A DNA stretch of 64,000 nucleotides from Rhizobium sp. GTDB lineage: Bacteria > Pseudomonadota > Gammaproteobacteria > Burkholderiales > Thiobacillaceae. The stretch spans positions 92,923-156,922 of the forward strand of contig JAIBEL010000048.1 in the NCBI GenBank assembly GCA_019459285.1, in the 5' to 3' direction. Numbering within the stretch: position 1 is the first letter of the stretch; the number at the start of each line of letters is the position of its first letter. This document shows, piece by piece, positions 1 through 9,290 of the stretch. The notes beneath the pieces were generated by a model. The model did not search any database. It had not been told where the DNA came from and worked only from the letters and a program-made list of their open reading frames with translations. Position numbers and translations under genes: made by a program.

Positions 1-992
1 CGAAACAGGGTGGCGGGGCTGGACATGCGCATGGCGCGGCGCGACAGAATTGCCGCCCCCGTTTCCGGTTTTGCGCCATCGCGATGCAGGCGTGCAATTT
101 CACGTGAGGCCACGGCAAACAGGTTGTATTCGAACATGACACGCCGCTTGGCCTCGACGATCGCCGGCAGGCGCTTGTCGAATTCACGGTTCGCGATCGC
201 CTCGCGGATCACCGCGGCGGCTCCGGCCGCATCATGGAGGTCGATACGGATAAAACTTTCTTCCGGAAAATACGCCTCCAGATTGGGGCAGCCACAGTAG
301 AAAGGCAGCGTCAACCCGAGAAAGGGATCGGCAATCTTTTCCGTCCAGTGATGCTCGCCGATATAGTTTTCGATCGCGACGTGGTAACGATAGGCGCGCA
401 GACAGTCGGCCTTGTCGTCGAGCGGCCGTGCGCTGTGGCGGCCGAACGTATCGAGTTCGGGCATCAACTCCACCAGTTCGCGCATGAAGCGCGCACGGTG
501 ATAGTGCAAGGTATGCCGCATCGCCTTGGGCGAATACACCATCGAGACATTGCAGGATTTGTCTTGCAGCGATTCGTCCAGGATGTCGTCGAACGGCACG
601 GTCCGGTGCCGTCCCACCCCGTAGAACCAATGCAACGCCGACTGCGAATAAATCCGGTTGGGATGCCGCAACGCCCACTCGGGCTGGCTGGTCAGCACCG
701 CACCGAACTGTCGCGCGTAGTCATTGCCATAAATCTTGACGGACGAAGGCTCCATGGTCACCAGCAGCGTATGCTCACGCGGGCAGGCCAGCGGCTCGCG
801 GCTGACTTTCTTTGCCTCCCCCGGTCTCGCGGGCACGTCGTCGTAGACCAGCAACCAGTCGTAATCCCGCGCCTCACGCTCGAAGATGAATTCGCATTCG
901 CCCCATACGGGCTCATTGTGGGGAAATTGGTGAAGCCAGGTCGACGTGGGCGTGGAACTGATCACTTTGACACGTAGCCGCGGCTTGTTCAT
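1..992 (-). CDS. GT10-type (fucosyltransferase-like) glycosyltransferase, 3' end cut by window edge
   Basis: The reading frame opens at the ATG at 992 and stays open for 330 codons to the left edge, so the C-terminus is missing. Residues about 203-235 read YRYHVAIENYIGEHHWTEK followed by a hydrophobic strand and FYCGCP. This matches the C-terminal donor-binding signature of family GT10 fucosyltransferases (F/H-x-A-x-EN ... TEK ... P-x-Y-x-G). Such enzymes transfer fucose or a related sugar from a GDP donor onto a growing glycan, normally in the cytoplasm. The gene starts 8 bp after the stop of the upstream GT9 gene, so it is probably the same operon. The family assignment is good; donor and acceptor are unknown, and other 6-deoxy or heptose donors are possible. 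Confidence 0.8.
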   Translation of the reverse strand, partial: MNKPRLRVKVISSTPTSTWLHQFPHNEPVWGECEFIFEREARDYDWLLVYDDVPARPGEAKKVSREPLACPREHTLLVTMEPSSVKIYGNDYARQFGAVLTSQPEWALRHPNRIYSQSALHWFYGVGRHRTVPFDDILDESLQDKSCNVSMVYSPKAMRHTLHYHRARFMRELVELMPELDTFGRHSARPLDDKADCLRAYRYHVAIENYIGEHHWTEKIADPFLGLTLPFYCGCPNLEAYFPEESFIRIDLHDAAGAAAVIREAIANREFDKRLPAIVEAKRRVMFEYNLFAVASREIARLHRDGAKPETGAAILSRRAMRMSSPATLF

Positions 993-1000
993 GGTCGGCC

Positions 1001-2092
1001 TCAGAAACTGCGCAAACTGCCGGGGAGGTCCTGTCCGGCCTTCAGGTCGCCGGCGATGAGGTTCGGCAATTGCGCCGCCAACCATTCCGGCGTAATCGCT
1101 TTCATGCAGGCATGGGTGTCCGGATTGCTGCAGGTTTTGGCATAGCAACTGATACACGGCAACACGGCCTGGATCGCGACAACCCGCGGCCCGATCGGTT
1201 TGACCCGACGCGGGTCGGTCGGGCCGCACAGGACAAGCAAGGGCCTGTCGGCTATCGAAGCGAAATGTGCAGTGCCGGTGTCATTGCCGACGATTGCGGC
1301 AGCGCCTGCGCATAGCGGCGCAATATCCAGCAACTGGAGCTTGCCATTCAGATTGACCACCCATTCCCCGAGGGTCGCGATTTCAGCGCAGACATCCACC
1401 TCGTCCGCCCCGCCGATCAGGACGATCTTTTCCATACCCTGCTGGTGCAGCCGTTGCGCCAGTTCGGCAAAACGCTGCGTGCCCCAACGTTTCAGCGGAT
1501 GTGCGGCAGCCGCCCCGGGCAGCAGCACGACGTAATCATTCTCGCCGAGGCCGTGTTCACGCCGCAACTGCGCGATGAACGGTGCACGGTCCGGTGCGGG
1601 ATACAGCACCGGATGCAAGGTGCGCGTGGGAATGCCGATCGCCTGCAATACCGACTGCATCATCGGAAACGCATGGGCTCGAGGATCGCGCAGCACCGGC
1701 TGATGCGTATAGGGAAGGCCGCCGCGGTTGCCGACGCGGATGCGCGGCGCACTGCCGGTAAGCCAGAGCAGCGTGAGCAGGAAACGGGAATGATCCGAGC
1801 GTTGCAGGTCGACGACCAGATCGTAATGCCCGGCACGTACTTTCTTCAGCCACTCGAGGCTATTGGCCCAACGCTGAGTCTTACTGCGCACGTCGATCGC
1901 CCACACCTCGGAAAAACGCGGGTCGTGCGCAAACAGGCCGCTGCAGTTGGGCTGCGTGTTGAGGTGGATCTCGGCGTGCGGCAAGGCACGCGCAATGTCT
2001 TCCATGAGTGCGCTGGCGGTCACCACGTCGCCCAACGCACTCCACTTGATGACCAGGACACGCCGGATCCTGTCGAGTTGTACCGCATTCAT
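1001..2092 (-). CDS. Glycosyltransferase family 9 (heptosyltransferase-like)
   Basis: A 363-residue protein with the two-domain layout of ADP-heptose:LPS heptosyltransferases. Near the N-terminus is KWSALGDVV, the family's KxSxxGD loop. Around residue 192 is a PGAAAAHPLKRW segment, and about residue 269 GNDTGTAHFAS matches the ND(S/T)GxxH nucleotide-binding motif, followed by CGPTDP. These enzymes add heptose, or occasionally another sugar, to LPS core on the inner leaflet. The start overlaps the stop of the upstream dehydratase by 4 bp (ATGA), indicating translational coupling. Its place in a glycan locus suggests core or repeat-unit assembly; the exact donor cannot be read from sequence. 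Confidence 0.85.
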   Translation of the reverse strand: MNAVQLDRIRRVLVIKWSALGDVVTASALMEDIARALPHAEIHLNTQPNCSGLFAHDPRFSEVWAIDVRSKTQRWANSLEWLKKVRAGHYDLVVDLQRSDHSRFLLTLLWLTGSAPRIRVGNRGGLPYTHQPVLRDPRAHAFPMMQSVLQAIGIPTRTLHPVLYPAPDRAPFIAQLRREHGLGENDYVVLLPGAAAAHPLKRWGTQRFAELAQRLHQQGMEKIVLIGGADEVDVCAEIATLGEWVVNLNGKLQLLDIAPLCAGAAAIVGNDTGTAHFASIADRPLLVLCGPTDPRRVKPIGPRVVAIQAVLPCISCYAKTCSNPDTHACMKAITPEWLAAQLPNLIAGDLKAGQDLPGSLRSF

Positions 2093-3924
2093 GCCGGAGA
2101 CGATTGGGGTTGATATTCCGGCACCCAGGTCTTCAATTGGCGTTTGACCGTCGCCTCATCGTAAGGGCCTGTGCAGGCAAGCCAGGCCAGGCATTCGGCA
2201 TACCAGTCAGCATCTGCTCTGCGTGCTTTGGCCACCCGTAGCTTGGGATGCGGCGTCGGCAGGGTGGATTCGTCATCGGCAAGCAATTCCTCGTAAAGCT
2301 TTTCGCCGGGGCGGAGCCCGGTGTATTCGATGCGGATACGGTCCTCGTCCGCACCCGACAACCGAATCATGAGTCGGGCCAATTCGGCAATCCTGACCGG
2401 CTCGCCCATGTCGAGCACGAAAATCTCGCCGCCCTCACCCATCAACCCCGCCTGCAACACCAGCTGTGCCGCTTCGGGAATCGACATGAAATAGCGCATG
2501 ATGTCGGGATGGGTCACCGTCACCGGTCCGCCCGCCTCGATCTGCTTCTGGAATTTTGGAATCACACTGCCGGACGAACCGAGCACGTTGCCGAAGCGCA
2601 CCGACACGAAGCGCGTGCCGCCCGGCTGCTGCATCGCCTGGCAGGCCATCTCGGCGAGTCGCTTGGTCGCCCCCATCACATTGGTCGGGTTGACCGCCTT
2701 GTCGGTGGAAATCATCACGAACTTGTCGACACCCTGCGCCTGCGCCGCCGCTGCGACCACCTGCGTGCCGAGCACGTTGTTGCGCACGGCTTCCCAGGCA
2801 TTGTCATTCTCCATCAACGGCACGTGCTTGTAGGCCGCGGCATGGAACACCACGGCCGGCCGATGCTCGGCCATCACCTGGCTCACCCACACAGCATTCT
2901 TCACGTCACCGATCACCGGCACAATTTTCAGTTGGGGAAAGTTCTGCGGTAACTCCTGCTCCATCGCATACAGCGCCAGTTCGGACTGCTCGAACAGCAC
3001 CAGTTTTGCCGGTGCAAAACGTGCAATCTGGCGGCACAGTTCCGAACCGATTGAGCCGCCGGCACCGGTCACCATCACCACCTGGCCGGTCAGCAACTGG
3101 TGCAGGCCACTGTCGTCGAGCTGCACCGGATCGCGCCCCAGCAGGTCGTCAAGCTCGACACGACGAAGGCTGGACACCGACACCCGGCCCGCCACCAGGT
3201 CCTCGAGCGACGGGATGGTCATCACGTTCAACCCGGCTTCGGTGCAGAGCTGGGTAATGCGCTTGCGCACGGCGTGCGCGGCCGACGGCAACGCCAGCAC
3301 AATGTCGTCCACCTCCAATTTCTTCGCGCAGGCCGCGACATCGCCCAACGTACCCAGAACAGGAAGGCCCTGCACCAGTCGCCCCTGTTTGTCGCGATTG
3401 TCATCCAGCAGGCCGACCACGTGAAAACCCGCCGGATTCCGCGCCAGTTCGCGCAGCAGAAAATCCGCCGCCGAACCTGCGCCAGCCACCAATACCGGCT
3501 TGCTGTCCGGACGCAGTACGCTGGCAAGCCGGTGCTCCTTCCACGCCCGATAGGCCAGGCGGCTGCCTCCCATCACGATCACCAACAGCAACGGATCGAG
3601 AATCAGGACCGAACGCGGGACCACTGCGTGGACACGGAACAGGATCAGCGTCACGGGAACCAGCAGCGCAGCCAGACCTACCGCCAGCACGATGCGCTTG
3701 AGATCGGGCAGGCTGGCGAAACGCCAGATGCCGCGATACAGACCGAAACGCCAGAACACCACGGCCTGCAACGGCACCACCCAGGCGAGCGTGGATAGCG
3801 CCGCCGCCTGGAACTCGGCCGGCATCGCCAGATTGAAGCGCAGCCAGTAGGCACCCATCCAGGCAAAAGCCGCCACCAGGATGTCGTGCAGGATGATGAT
3901 GGCGGTGCGGGGATTAAAGTTCAT
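2089..3924 (-). CDS. Membrane-bound NDP-sugar 4,6-dehydratase of the WbpM/PglF/CapD type
   Basis: A 611-residue protein. Residues 1-130 hold about four membrane segments. A first Rossmann fold follows (VAGAGSAA at 147-154), then a second catalytic SDR domain with GAGGSIG at 287-293. The active site reads STDKAVNPTNVMGATK (406-421): methionine 417 sits where short SDRs have tyrosine, which is normal for this family (an SMK-type triad). Family members convert UDP-GlcNAc to its 4-keto-6-deoxy form, first step to bacillosamine, QuiNAc or FucNAc. The stop overlaps the GT9 gene and the start overlaps the WecA-like gene by 11 bp, so the three form one translational unit. It likely supplies the first sugar of the repeat unit. 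Confidence 0.9.
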   Translation of the reverse strand: MNFNPRTAIIILHDILVAAFAWMGAYWLRFNLAMPAEFQAAALSTLAWVVPLQAVVFWRFGLYRGIWRFASLPDLKRIVLAVGLAALLVPVTLILFRVHAVVPRSVLILDPLLLVIVMGGSRLAYRAWKEHRLASVLRPDSKPVLVAGAGSAADFLLRELARNPAGFHVVGLLDDNRDKQGRLVQGLPVLGTLGDVAACAKKLEVDDIVLALPSAAHAVRKRITQLCTEAGLNVMTIPSLEDLVAGRVSVSSLRRVELDDLLGRDPVQLDDSGLHQLLTGQVVMVTGAGGSIGSELCRQIARFAPAKLVLFEQSELALYAMEQELPQNFPQLKIVPVIGDVKNAVWVSQVMAEHRPAVVFHAAAYKHVPLMENDNAWEAVRNNVLGTQVVAAAAQAQGVDKFVMISTDKAVNPTNVMGATKRLAEMACQAMQQPGGTRFVSVRFGNVLGSSGSVIPKFQKQIEAGGPVTVTHPDIMRYFMSIPEAAQLVLQAGLMGEGGEIFVLDMGEPVRIAELARLMIRLSGADEDRIRIEYTGLRPGEKLYEELLADDESTLPTPHPKLRVAKARRADADWYAECLAWLACTGPYDEATVKRQLKTWVPEYQPQSSPA

Positions 3925-4888
3925 TACGGAATCGATGCCAGCGCCAGTCGATAGCGCGAAAAATCAGCAGATAGGTTGTCGCCGACAGTATAAGCACCCA
4001 AACGGTGCTCACCGGCAGAATCAGCAACACGAATGCCAGCGCGGCAACCGCCAGCATCAGGGCATAGGCTGCCAGGGCGAGTTGGCGGTGCGACGCCCCC
4101 AGCAATACCACGCGCTGATAATAATGCGAACGATGCGCCTGCCAGATCTTTTCACCCCGTAGTCCCCGCCGTGCGAGCGTCACGCTGGCATCGACGATGA
4201 AGGGCGAAAACACCAGCAGCGGAAACAACCAGGGCCATACGTTTTGTCGCGCCCCAAGGATGCCGAGCGCGGCCGCCATGAATCCCAGCGGGATCGATCC
4301 GGCATCGCCCATGAACACCCGCGCGGGGGGAAAGTTGAAGCGCAGGAACGCCAGCACCGCCGCCGCAATTGCAGCGCAGAATACGGCCAGTCCATGAGCG
4401 TCACCCATCCACGCGGCCAGCGCCAGCGCACCGAAGCCGATGACCGCCATGCCGCCTGCCAGGCCGTCCGAGCCATCCATAAAATTGTAGAGATTTGTCA
4501 TCCATACCGTCGCCAGCGTGCCCACCAGCAGGGCCCAGCCGGTGAGCCCCAGCGCCAGCAGGCAGCCTGCCGCCGCGAGGAAATGTGCCGAGAAACGCAC
4601 CCGCACCGACAACCCTCGCAGGTCGTCGAACAGCGATACGGTGGCCAGCGCGAACGCCCCCAGGCCAATCGGCAGCAAGGCGCCGTCGCTTCCCCACAGG
4701 CTCGCGACCCCCACCCCCGCCATGATGCCCAGTCCGCCAACGCGTGGCGTCGGCGTGGCATGCAGCGAACGGGCGTTGGGGTGGTCCATCGGCAGGCGTC
4801 CCCCACGCCGCAGCAGCCAGGCCAGCGTCAACCAGCACAGCAGGAAAGCGGCGAGCGGAGCTCCCCATGCGTCAACACTTATCTGCAT
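3914..4888 (-). CDS. WecA/WbpL-like polyprenyl-phosphate HexNAc-1-phosphate transferase
   Basis: A 324-residue polytopic membrane protein of the MraY/WecA/TagO family. Visible signatures are the paired aspartates in FDDLRG (88-89), NLYNFMDGSDGLAGG (132-146) with catalytic-region aspartates, FMGDAGS (192-198), and the cytoplasmic HRSHYYQR loop (252-259) typical of GlcNAc/FucNAc/QuiNAc transferases rather than MraY. It moves a sugar-1-phosphate onto undecaprenyl phosphate at the inner membrane and so starts glycan assembly. It sits immediately upstream of, and overlaps, the WbpM/PglF-like gene, the same pairing seen in many O-antigen loci, which suggests the first sugar is a 6-deoxy-HexNAc. Specificity is inference. 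Confidence 0.9.
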   Translation of the reverse strand: MQISVDAWGAPLAAFLLCWLTLAWLLRRGGRLPMDHPNARSLHATPTPRVGGLGIMAGVGVASLWGSDGALLPIGLGAFALATVSLFDDLRGLSVRVRFSAHFLAAAGCLLALGLTGWALLVGTLATVWMTNLYNFMDGSDGLAGGMAVIGFGALALAAWMGDAHGLAVFCAAIAAAVLAFLRFNFPPARVFMGDAGSIPLGFMAAALGILGARQNVWPWLFPLLVFSPFIVDASVTLARRGLRGEKIWQAHRSHYYQRVVLLGASHRQLALAAYALMLAVAALAFVLLILPVSTVWVLILSATTYLLIFRAIDWRWHRFRNEL

Positions 4889-4938
4889 TTACTTGTGGCC
4901 TATCGCTATTTTTTGCGCCGGCACGTGTGCCGACCGCA

Positions 4939-6099
4939 TCACAGGAGTCGATATTGGCGAGCAAATCGTCGAATTGTATCAATCTGCAGCGCCACGACCT
5001 TGTGCTCGTCGTAAAGCCGCAGGGCACGCTTGCGGCCGGCTTCGCCCATGGCATGCGCCACGGCCGGAGCTTGCAGCAGACGGGCGAAGGCCTGAGTGAG
5101 CGCTGACGCGTCGCGCGCGGGAACAAGCAGGCCGGTTTCGTTAGCCACTACTTCCTCGCGCGACCCGCGGATGTCGGTGGCCACCACCGGCAAGCCCGAC
5201 ATCATCGCTTCGATAATGGTGCGGGGCATTCCTTCACGGTAAGAAGGCAGGCAGAACACATCCATCGCCCCCATCAGGTCTGGAATGTCCTTCCGCATGC
5301 CGGGCAGAACCAGCCTTGCCCCCAAACTGCTGCTGGCAATCCTCAAGGCATCGTCCACCGGGTCGGCATGGTCGCTCGCCAGCCGTTCACCAATCAGCAA
5401 GAAATATACGTTTGGAAGGTCCTTCGCCAGCATTTCGGCCGCAGCCAGAAATTCGCGTACACCCTTTTCCCTGACCAAACGTCCCACCATGCCGATCACT
5501 GGCACGTCTGTGGGCAGGCCCAGTTCCGCTCTCACCTCGCTGCGCGGTCGTCTTGTACCTGGATCGAAGCTGTCCGGATCCACACCATTGCCTACGGCCA
5601 GAACCCGTTCTGGAGGCAGCAACTTTTCTTCGACAGCCGTTTGTGCATCCTCACTGCTCTGGGTAAACAGTAGATCGGTAAACCAGGCGCCTATCCTTTC
5701 CATTTCCACGAACAGCCGCCGCTTCCAGGCAGGCATCGCGTCGTGGAAATAAAACCCATGCGCGGTATAAACCACCATCGGCACCCCTGCCAACCGTGCA
5801 GCCATACGTCCGATCAGCGCCGCCACCGGCGTATGCGCATGCAGCAGATCAAAGTGTTCCTGCCGGAACAAACGATACAAACGCCAGAAAGGCAGCATCA
5901 GACGCAGCGGATTGAGACTGCGCGGAATGTTCACGGTCCTGATGGCATAGCCGCTCTGACGCAAGTGGGAAATAGCCGGTCCATCCGAACACACCGACAC
6001 CACCTCCCAACCCACGGCTATCATGCCGTCCACCAACGGCAACAGGAACTTGTCTAGCGTAAAGTCCACCGCGCAGAGTTGGCAGACTTTCAATGCCAT
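4939..6099 (-). CDS. Glycosyltransferase family 4
   Basis: A GT-B glycosyltransferase of 386 residues when the ATG at 6099 (protein start MALKVCQLC) is used. That start overlaps the asparagine synthase stop by only 10 bp; a more distal in-frame start at 6180 would overlap by 91 bp and adds residues unlike the family. The N-terminal domain binds acceptor (LLHAHTPVAALIG, AHGFYFHDAMPAWKR). The C-terminal domain begins near VIGMVGRLVREKG and carries the GT4 E-x7-E motif in REGMPRTIIEAM. Proteins of this kind are common in exopolysaccharide and O-antigen loci. It probably adds an early sugar to the lipid-linked intermediate; donor unknown. Confidence 0.85.
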   Translation of the reverse strand: MALKVCQLCAVDFTLDKFLLPLVDGMIAVGWEVVSVCSDGPAISHLRQSGYAIRTVNIPRSLNPLRLMLPFWRLYRLFRQEHFDLLHAHTPVAALIGRMAARLAGVPMVVYTAHGFYFHDAMPAWKRRLFVEMERIGAWFTDLLFTQSSEDAQTAVEEKLLPPERVLAVGNGVDPDSFDPGTRRPRSEVRAELGLPTDVPVIGMVGRLVREKGVREFLAAAEMLAKDLPNVYFLLIGERLASDHADPVDDALRIASSSLGARLVLPGMRKDIPDLMGAMDVFCLPSYREGMPRTIIEAMMSGLPVVATDIRGSREEVVANETGLLVPARDASALTQAFARLLQAPAVAHAMGEAGRKRALRLYDEHKVVALQIDTIRRFARQYRLL

Positions 6100-8036
6100 T
6101 GCCGCCTCCACGCCTCGAACATCAATACATCCCACAGGTAGTACGACCAGTTGCGCCGCCCAGACAGATGTTCGTCCCATTTCTCACGAATGAGGGAAGC
6201 CCGGAAATAACCGCTCGTCTCCAGACTGGATGCGTTCAACAGTTCCTCCGCCCAGTTCCTGAGCGGCCCCCGCAGCCAGACATCGAGCGGAATACCAAAC
6301 CCCATCTTGGGACGCTCGATCATTTCCTGCGGAACATGGCGGTACAACACCTGCCGCAACAGCCATTTGCTCTGGCCGTCGCGCAGTTTCATCGTGAGCG
6401 GTAGTGTCCAGGCAAACTCCAGAACGCGGTGATCCAGCAAAGGCACACGCGTTTCGAGCGAGACCCCCATGGCGGCTCGATCCACCTTGGTCAGGATGTC
6501 GTCAGGCAGATAGCTCACCGTATCGAGAAACATCATGCGATGGGTCAGATCAGGAACATTCGCCCACTGGCTGGCGTCGGTCAAAACGGTGGGGGGCTCG
6601 GTTCCATCTTTTACTATCTGTGTAGGCTGCTTCCAGTGGGATACCAGCCCCCAATAGATTTCCTCCGGATTGCGCACGGCCAGGATCTCAGCCAGCTTGT
6701 GCAGCTTGTCGCCGGGATTGGCATAGCGCAGATTCGCGGGAAGCATCCGTTCAAATTTCCTGAACACCGAATTCCAGGTGGTCGGTGGCAAGGTCGTCAG
6801 CACTCCAGCCACCGCTGCGCGAAGAGATTGCGGTAGCCAGCCCAGTCGCCGCCAGATATTTTGGACCCAGAAATAGCGGTTGTAGCCGCCAAACAGTTCG
6901 TCGCCGCCGTCGCCGGACAAACTCACTGTCACATGCTCGCGCGCTAGGCGCGACACCAAATAGGTAGGAATCTGCGAGGAATCCGCGAACGGTTCGTCGT
7001 AAAGCCCCGGCAGCAGCGGAATCACCGCCTGCGCCTCTTCCGGCTTCACATAAAGTTCAGTGTGCTCGGTGCCCAGATGACGTGCCACCGCGTGGGCATG
7101 CTCCGCCTCGTTGTAGCCTGTTTCATTGAATCCGAGGGTGAAGGTTTTCACCGGACGCTTCGACTGCGCCTGCATCAGCGCAACCACGGTACTTGAATCG
7201 ATCCCTCCAGAAAGAAACGCCCCCAACGGCACATCCGCCAGCATCTGGCCCCGGATGCTCTGCCCGAGCACAGCCTCCAGAGCTTCGCACGCCTCGTTAT
7301 CGCTGCCTGGGAACAGGTTTGCCTGGCCGATCTCCGCCACTTCGCGTACCGACCAATAGCTGACCGGATGAACCCCAGTCGAGCTTGCCAAGGCGGCACT
7401 CGCATTGACCTGCAAGAAAGTCCCAGGCGGTAGCTTGTTGATTCCGCGGTAGATGGAATAAGGCACGGGCACATAGTTGTGCCGCAAAAACAGCGTCAGC
7501 GCGTCACGGTTGATCACACCCTGGAAAGCCGGATGGGCCCGCAATGCCTTGAGTTCCGAACCGAACAGCAGTACGCCATTCTGCCAGCCATAATAAAGCG
7601 GTTTTTCTCCTAATCGGTCACGTCCCAACGTAAGCGTGCGGCTTTCGCGATCCCACAGCGCAATGGCGAACATCCCCACGCTCTTTTTGAGCGACGCCTC
7701 CACTCCCCAGCACTCAAAAGCCGCCAGTAGCGTCTCGGTATCGGAGTGTCCCCGCCACTTCCCATCTGGCAATGCTTCTCGCAATTCCAAGTGGTTGTAT
7801 ATCTCGCCATTGAAAACGATTACATAACGACCTGATGGCGACACCATGGGCTGGTGGCCGGCAGGAGACAGGTCTAGGATAGACAGGCGGCGATGCGCCA
7901 GTGCCACTCCTGCTGGTTCATCCACCCAGACACCAGAATCATCGGGGCCACGGTGATAAAGGGCCGATGCCATCCGATCGGCAACAACAGCTGAGCCACT
8001 TGAAGAAGTCCCCAAAAAGCCAGTAATACCACACAT
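6090..8036 (-). CDS. asnB: Asparagine synthase-like glutamine amidotransferase (copy 1)
   Basis: A 648-residue protein beginning MCGITGF, so cysteine 2 becomes the N-terminal nucleophile of a class-II glutaminase domain. HRGPDDSG and RLSILDLSPAGHQPM follow as in AsnB. The C-terminal synthetase domain has the PP-loop SGGIDSST (about residue 275) and SGDGGDELFGGYNRY. It uses glutamine and ATP to amidate a carboxylate: aspartate in true AsnB, but inside glycan loci paralogues are often thought to amidate uronic-type sugars. A good Shine-Dalgarno (AAGGA) lies 7 bases before the ATG. A second copy sits at 38.8-40.6 kb, at the other end of the locus. Confidence 0.9.
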   Translation of the reverse strand: MCGITGFLGTSSSGSAVVADRMASALYHRGPDDSGVWVDEPAGVALAHRRLSILDLSPAGHQPMVSPSGRYVIVFNGEIYNHLELREALPDGKWRGHSDTETLLAAFECWGVEASLKKSVGMFAIALWDRESRTLTLGRDRLGEKPLYYGWQNGVLLFGSELKALRAHPAFQGVINRDALTLFLRHNYVPVPYSIYRGINKLPPGTFLQVNASAALASSTGVHPVSYWSVREVAEIGQANLFPGSDNEACEALEAVLGQSIRGQMLADVPLGAFLSGGIDSSTVVALMQAQSKRPVKTFTLGFNETGYNEAEHAHAVARHLGTEHTELYVKPEEAQAVIPLLPGLYDEPFADSSQIPTYLVSRLAREHVTVSLSGDGGDELFGGYNRYFWVQNIWRRLGWLPQSLRAAVAGVLTTLPPTTWNSVFRKFERMLPANLRYANPGDKLHKLAEILAVRNPEEIYWGLVSHWKQPTQIVKDGTEPPTVLTDASQWANVPDLTHRMMFLDTVSYLPDDILTKVDRAAMGVSLETRVPLLDHRVLEFAWTLPLTMKLRDGQSKWLLRQVLYRHVPQEMIERPKMGFGIPLDVWLRGPLRNWAEELLNASSLETSGYFRASLIREKWDEHLSGRRNWSYYLWDVLMFEAWRRQWH

Positions 8037-8116
8037 CCATCAATCCTTCTTTAGCCCGTGGGCAAACAGATTTCTCGTTTCTAGAACAGTGGCCAATTAC
8101 AGGATCCAGTGGCAAT

Positions 8117-8146
8117 GCGTGGTGGTATCCCAGATTGGCACCACGC
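8117..8146. repeat. Inverted repeat in the gap before asnB copy 1
   Basis: Perfect 8-bp arms GCGTGGTG (8117-8124) and CACCACGC (8139-8146) separated by 14 bases, in the 157-bp gap between the GT4 gene and asnB. No T-run follows on either strand, so it is not a convincing terminator. It could be an operator or an mRNA structure in the asnB leader. Nothing else is evident in this gap. Confidence 0.35.
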
Positions 8147-8193
8147 TGTATATAAATTGGAATTTGCGTTCTATCTTGTGTAAATCATGGAGA

Positions 8194-9282
8194 TCACCCA
8201 AGACCTGATCTGCTGGCTGCAGCACGTATGAGCGACAGTAATCTTGGCGAAGCCAGTTCCAGACTAAATTCTGCCTCCACCCTGGCACGCCCTTTCTTTC
8301 CCATTTCCGTACGCAGCAATGGATCTTCGATCAAACGTAATAAATAGCCCACCCACTCTTCCTCGTCTCCAGCAAGAAAGCCGTTGATACCGTGCTCGAC
8401 GATTTTCTGGTTAACCCCTACCGGGGAGGCTACAACCGGTTTTCCACAAGCCATGTACTGAATCAACTTGTAGCCACACTTGCCGCGTTCCCACGGACTG
8501 TCAGGCAAAGGCATGATGCCCACATCAAAAGACTGGATCATGCCGACCTCGCCCGCTTCGCTCCACTCCATGTTCACAATGGGTAGATTGGCTTGCACTG
8601 GCAGCTTGCCGCCCACCACAACCAGTCGAATTGACTTGCCCATCTGGCACAATTGGGACATGGCACCAAGAACGATATCCAGATAACGCTGTGTTGATGG
8701 GGAACCAATCCAACCGATGGTAACAACACCCGATTGTGTATTGTATTGGGGCTGGTAGCGGGTAGCATCCACCACGGTTGGCAAAATCTCCACTCGTTTC
8801 GCGCCTGTGCCCCACGCCCGCTCGGCCAGATATTGATTACCGGCAATGACTAACTGTGAATCTGCCATGATCCGGTCGATTTTCCCACCGAGCAGGGAGC
8901 GCACCCACCGATTGCGGTGCAGATCATAGCGATGGAAGATGGCGTCATCGTAGTCCACAATATAAGGAACCCCACCCAAACCCAATACCATTTCCAGCCA
9001 GGCCGGCAACCAGGGAAAAGCCTCGTATTCCAGCCAAACCAGATCGTATTTCCTCGAACGCCACAAAGCAGAAATACGTTTCAGGTAGGCCATGGTCACC
9101 CCTGGCCAATCAGGTCCAGAACCCGCGTACAAACGCGTCAAATAATCATCGTCAAAGAGAGGGGCACTATCGACTTGGAGGCCGTGAGCCTCAAGGTAAT
9201 AGAGAAACTGGTAGAAGCGGAGTCGGCTGCTAGCACCGAGATTGGTGTAGCGGGCCAGAACAAGAACTTTTAAGCGCGGCAT
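8194..9282 (-). CDS. GT4-like glycosyltransferase
   Basis: A 362-residue GT-B fold protein beginning MPRLKVLVLARY. The C-terminal half shows VVTIGWIGSPST (start of the donor domain) and a late E-like donor segment (CGYKLIQYMACGKPVVASPVG) typical of GT4-type enzymes in surface-glycan loci. The N-terminal part contains IVDYDDAIFHRYD, often seen in this subgroup. It is likely cytoplasmic and acts on a lipid-linked acceptor. It lies 8 bp after the downstream-of-GT2 methyltransferase gene, so co-transcription is likely. Donor and linkage cannot be predicted. Confidence 0.8.
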   Translation of the reverse strand: MPRLKVLVLARYTNLGASSRLRFYQFLYYLEAHGLQVDSAPLFDDDYLTRLYAGSGPDWPGVTMAYLKRISALWRSRKYDLVWLEYEAFPWLPAWLEMVLGLGGVPYIVDYDDAIFHRYDLHRNRWVRSLLGGKIDRIMADSQLVIAGNQYLAERAWGTGAKRVEILPTVVDATRYQPQYNTQSGVVTIGWIGSPSTQRYLDIVLGAMSQLCQMGKSIRLVVVGGKLPVQANLPIVNMEWSEAGEVGMIQSFDVGIMPLPDSPWERGKCGYKLIQYMACGKPVVASPVGVNQKIVEHGINGFLAGDEEEWVGYLLRLIEDPLLRTEMGKKGRARVEAEFSLELASPRLLSLIRAAASRSGLG

Positions 9283-9290
9283 CGAACGGG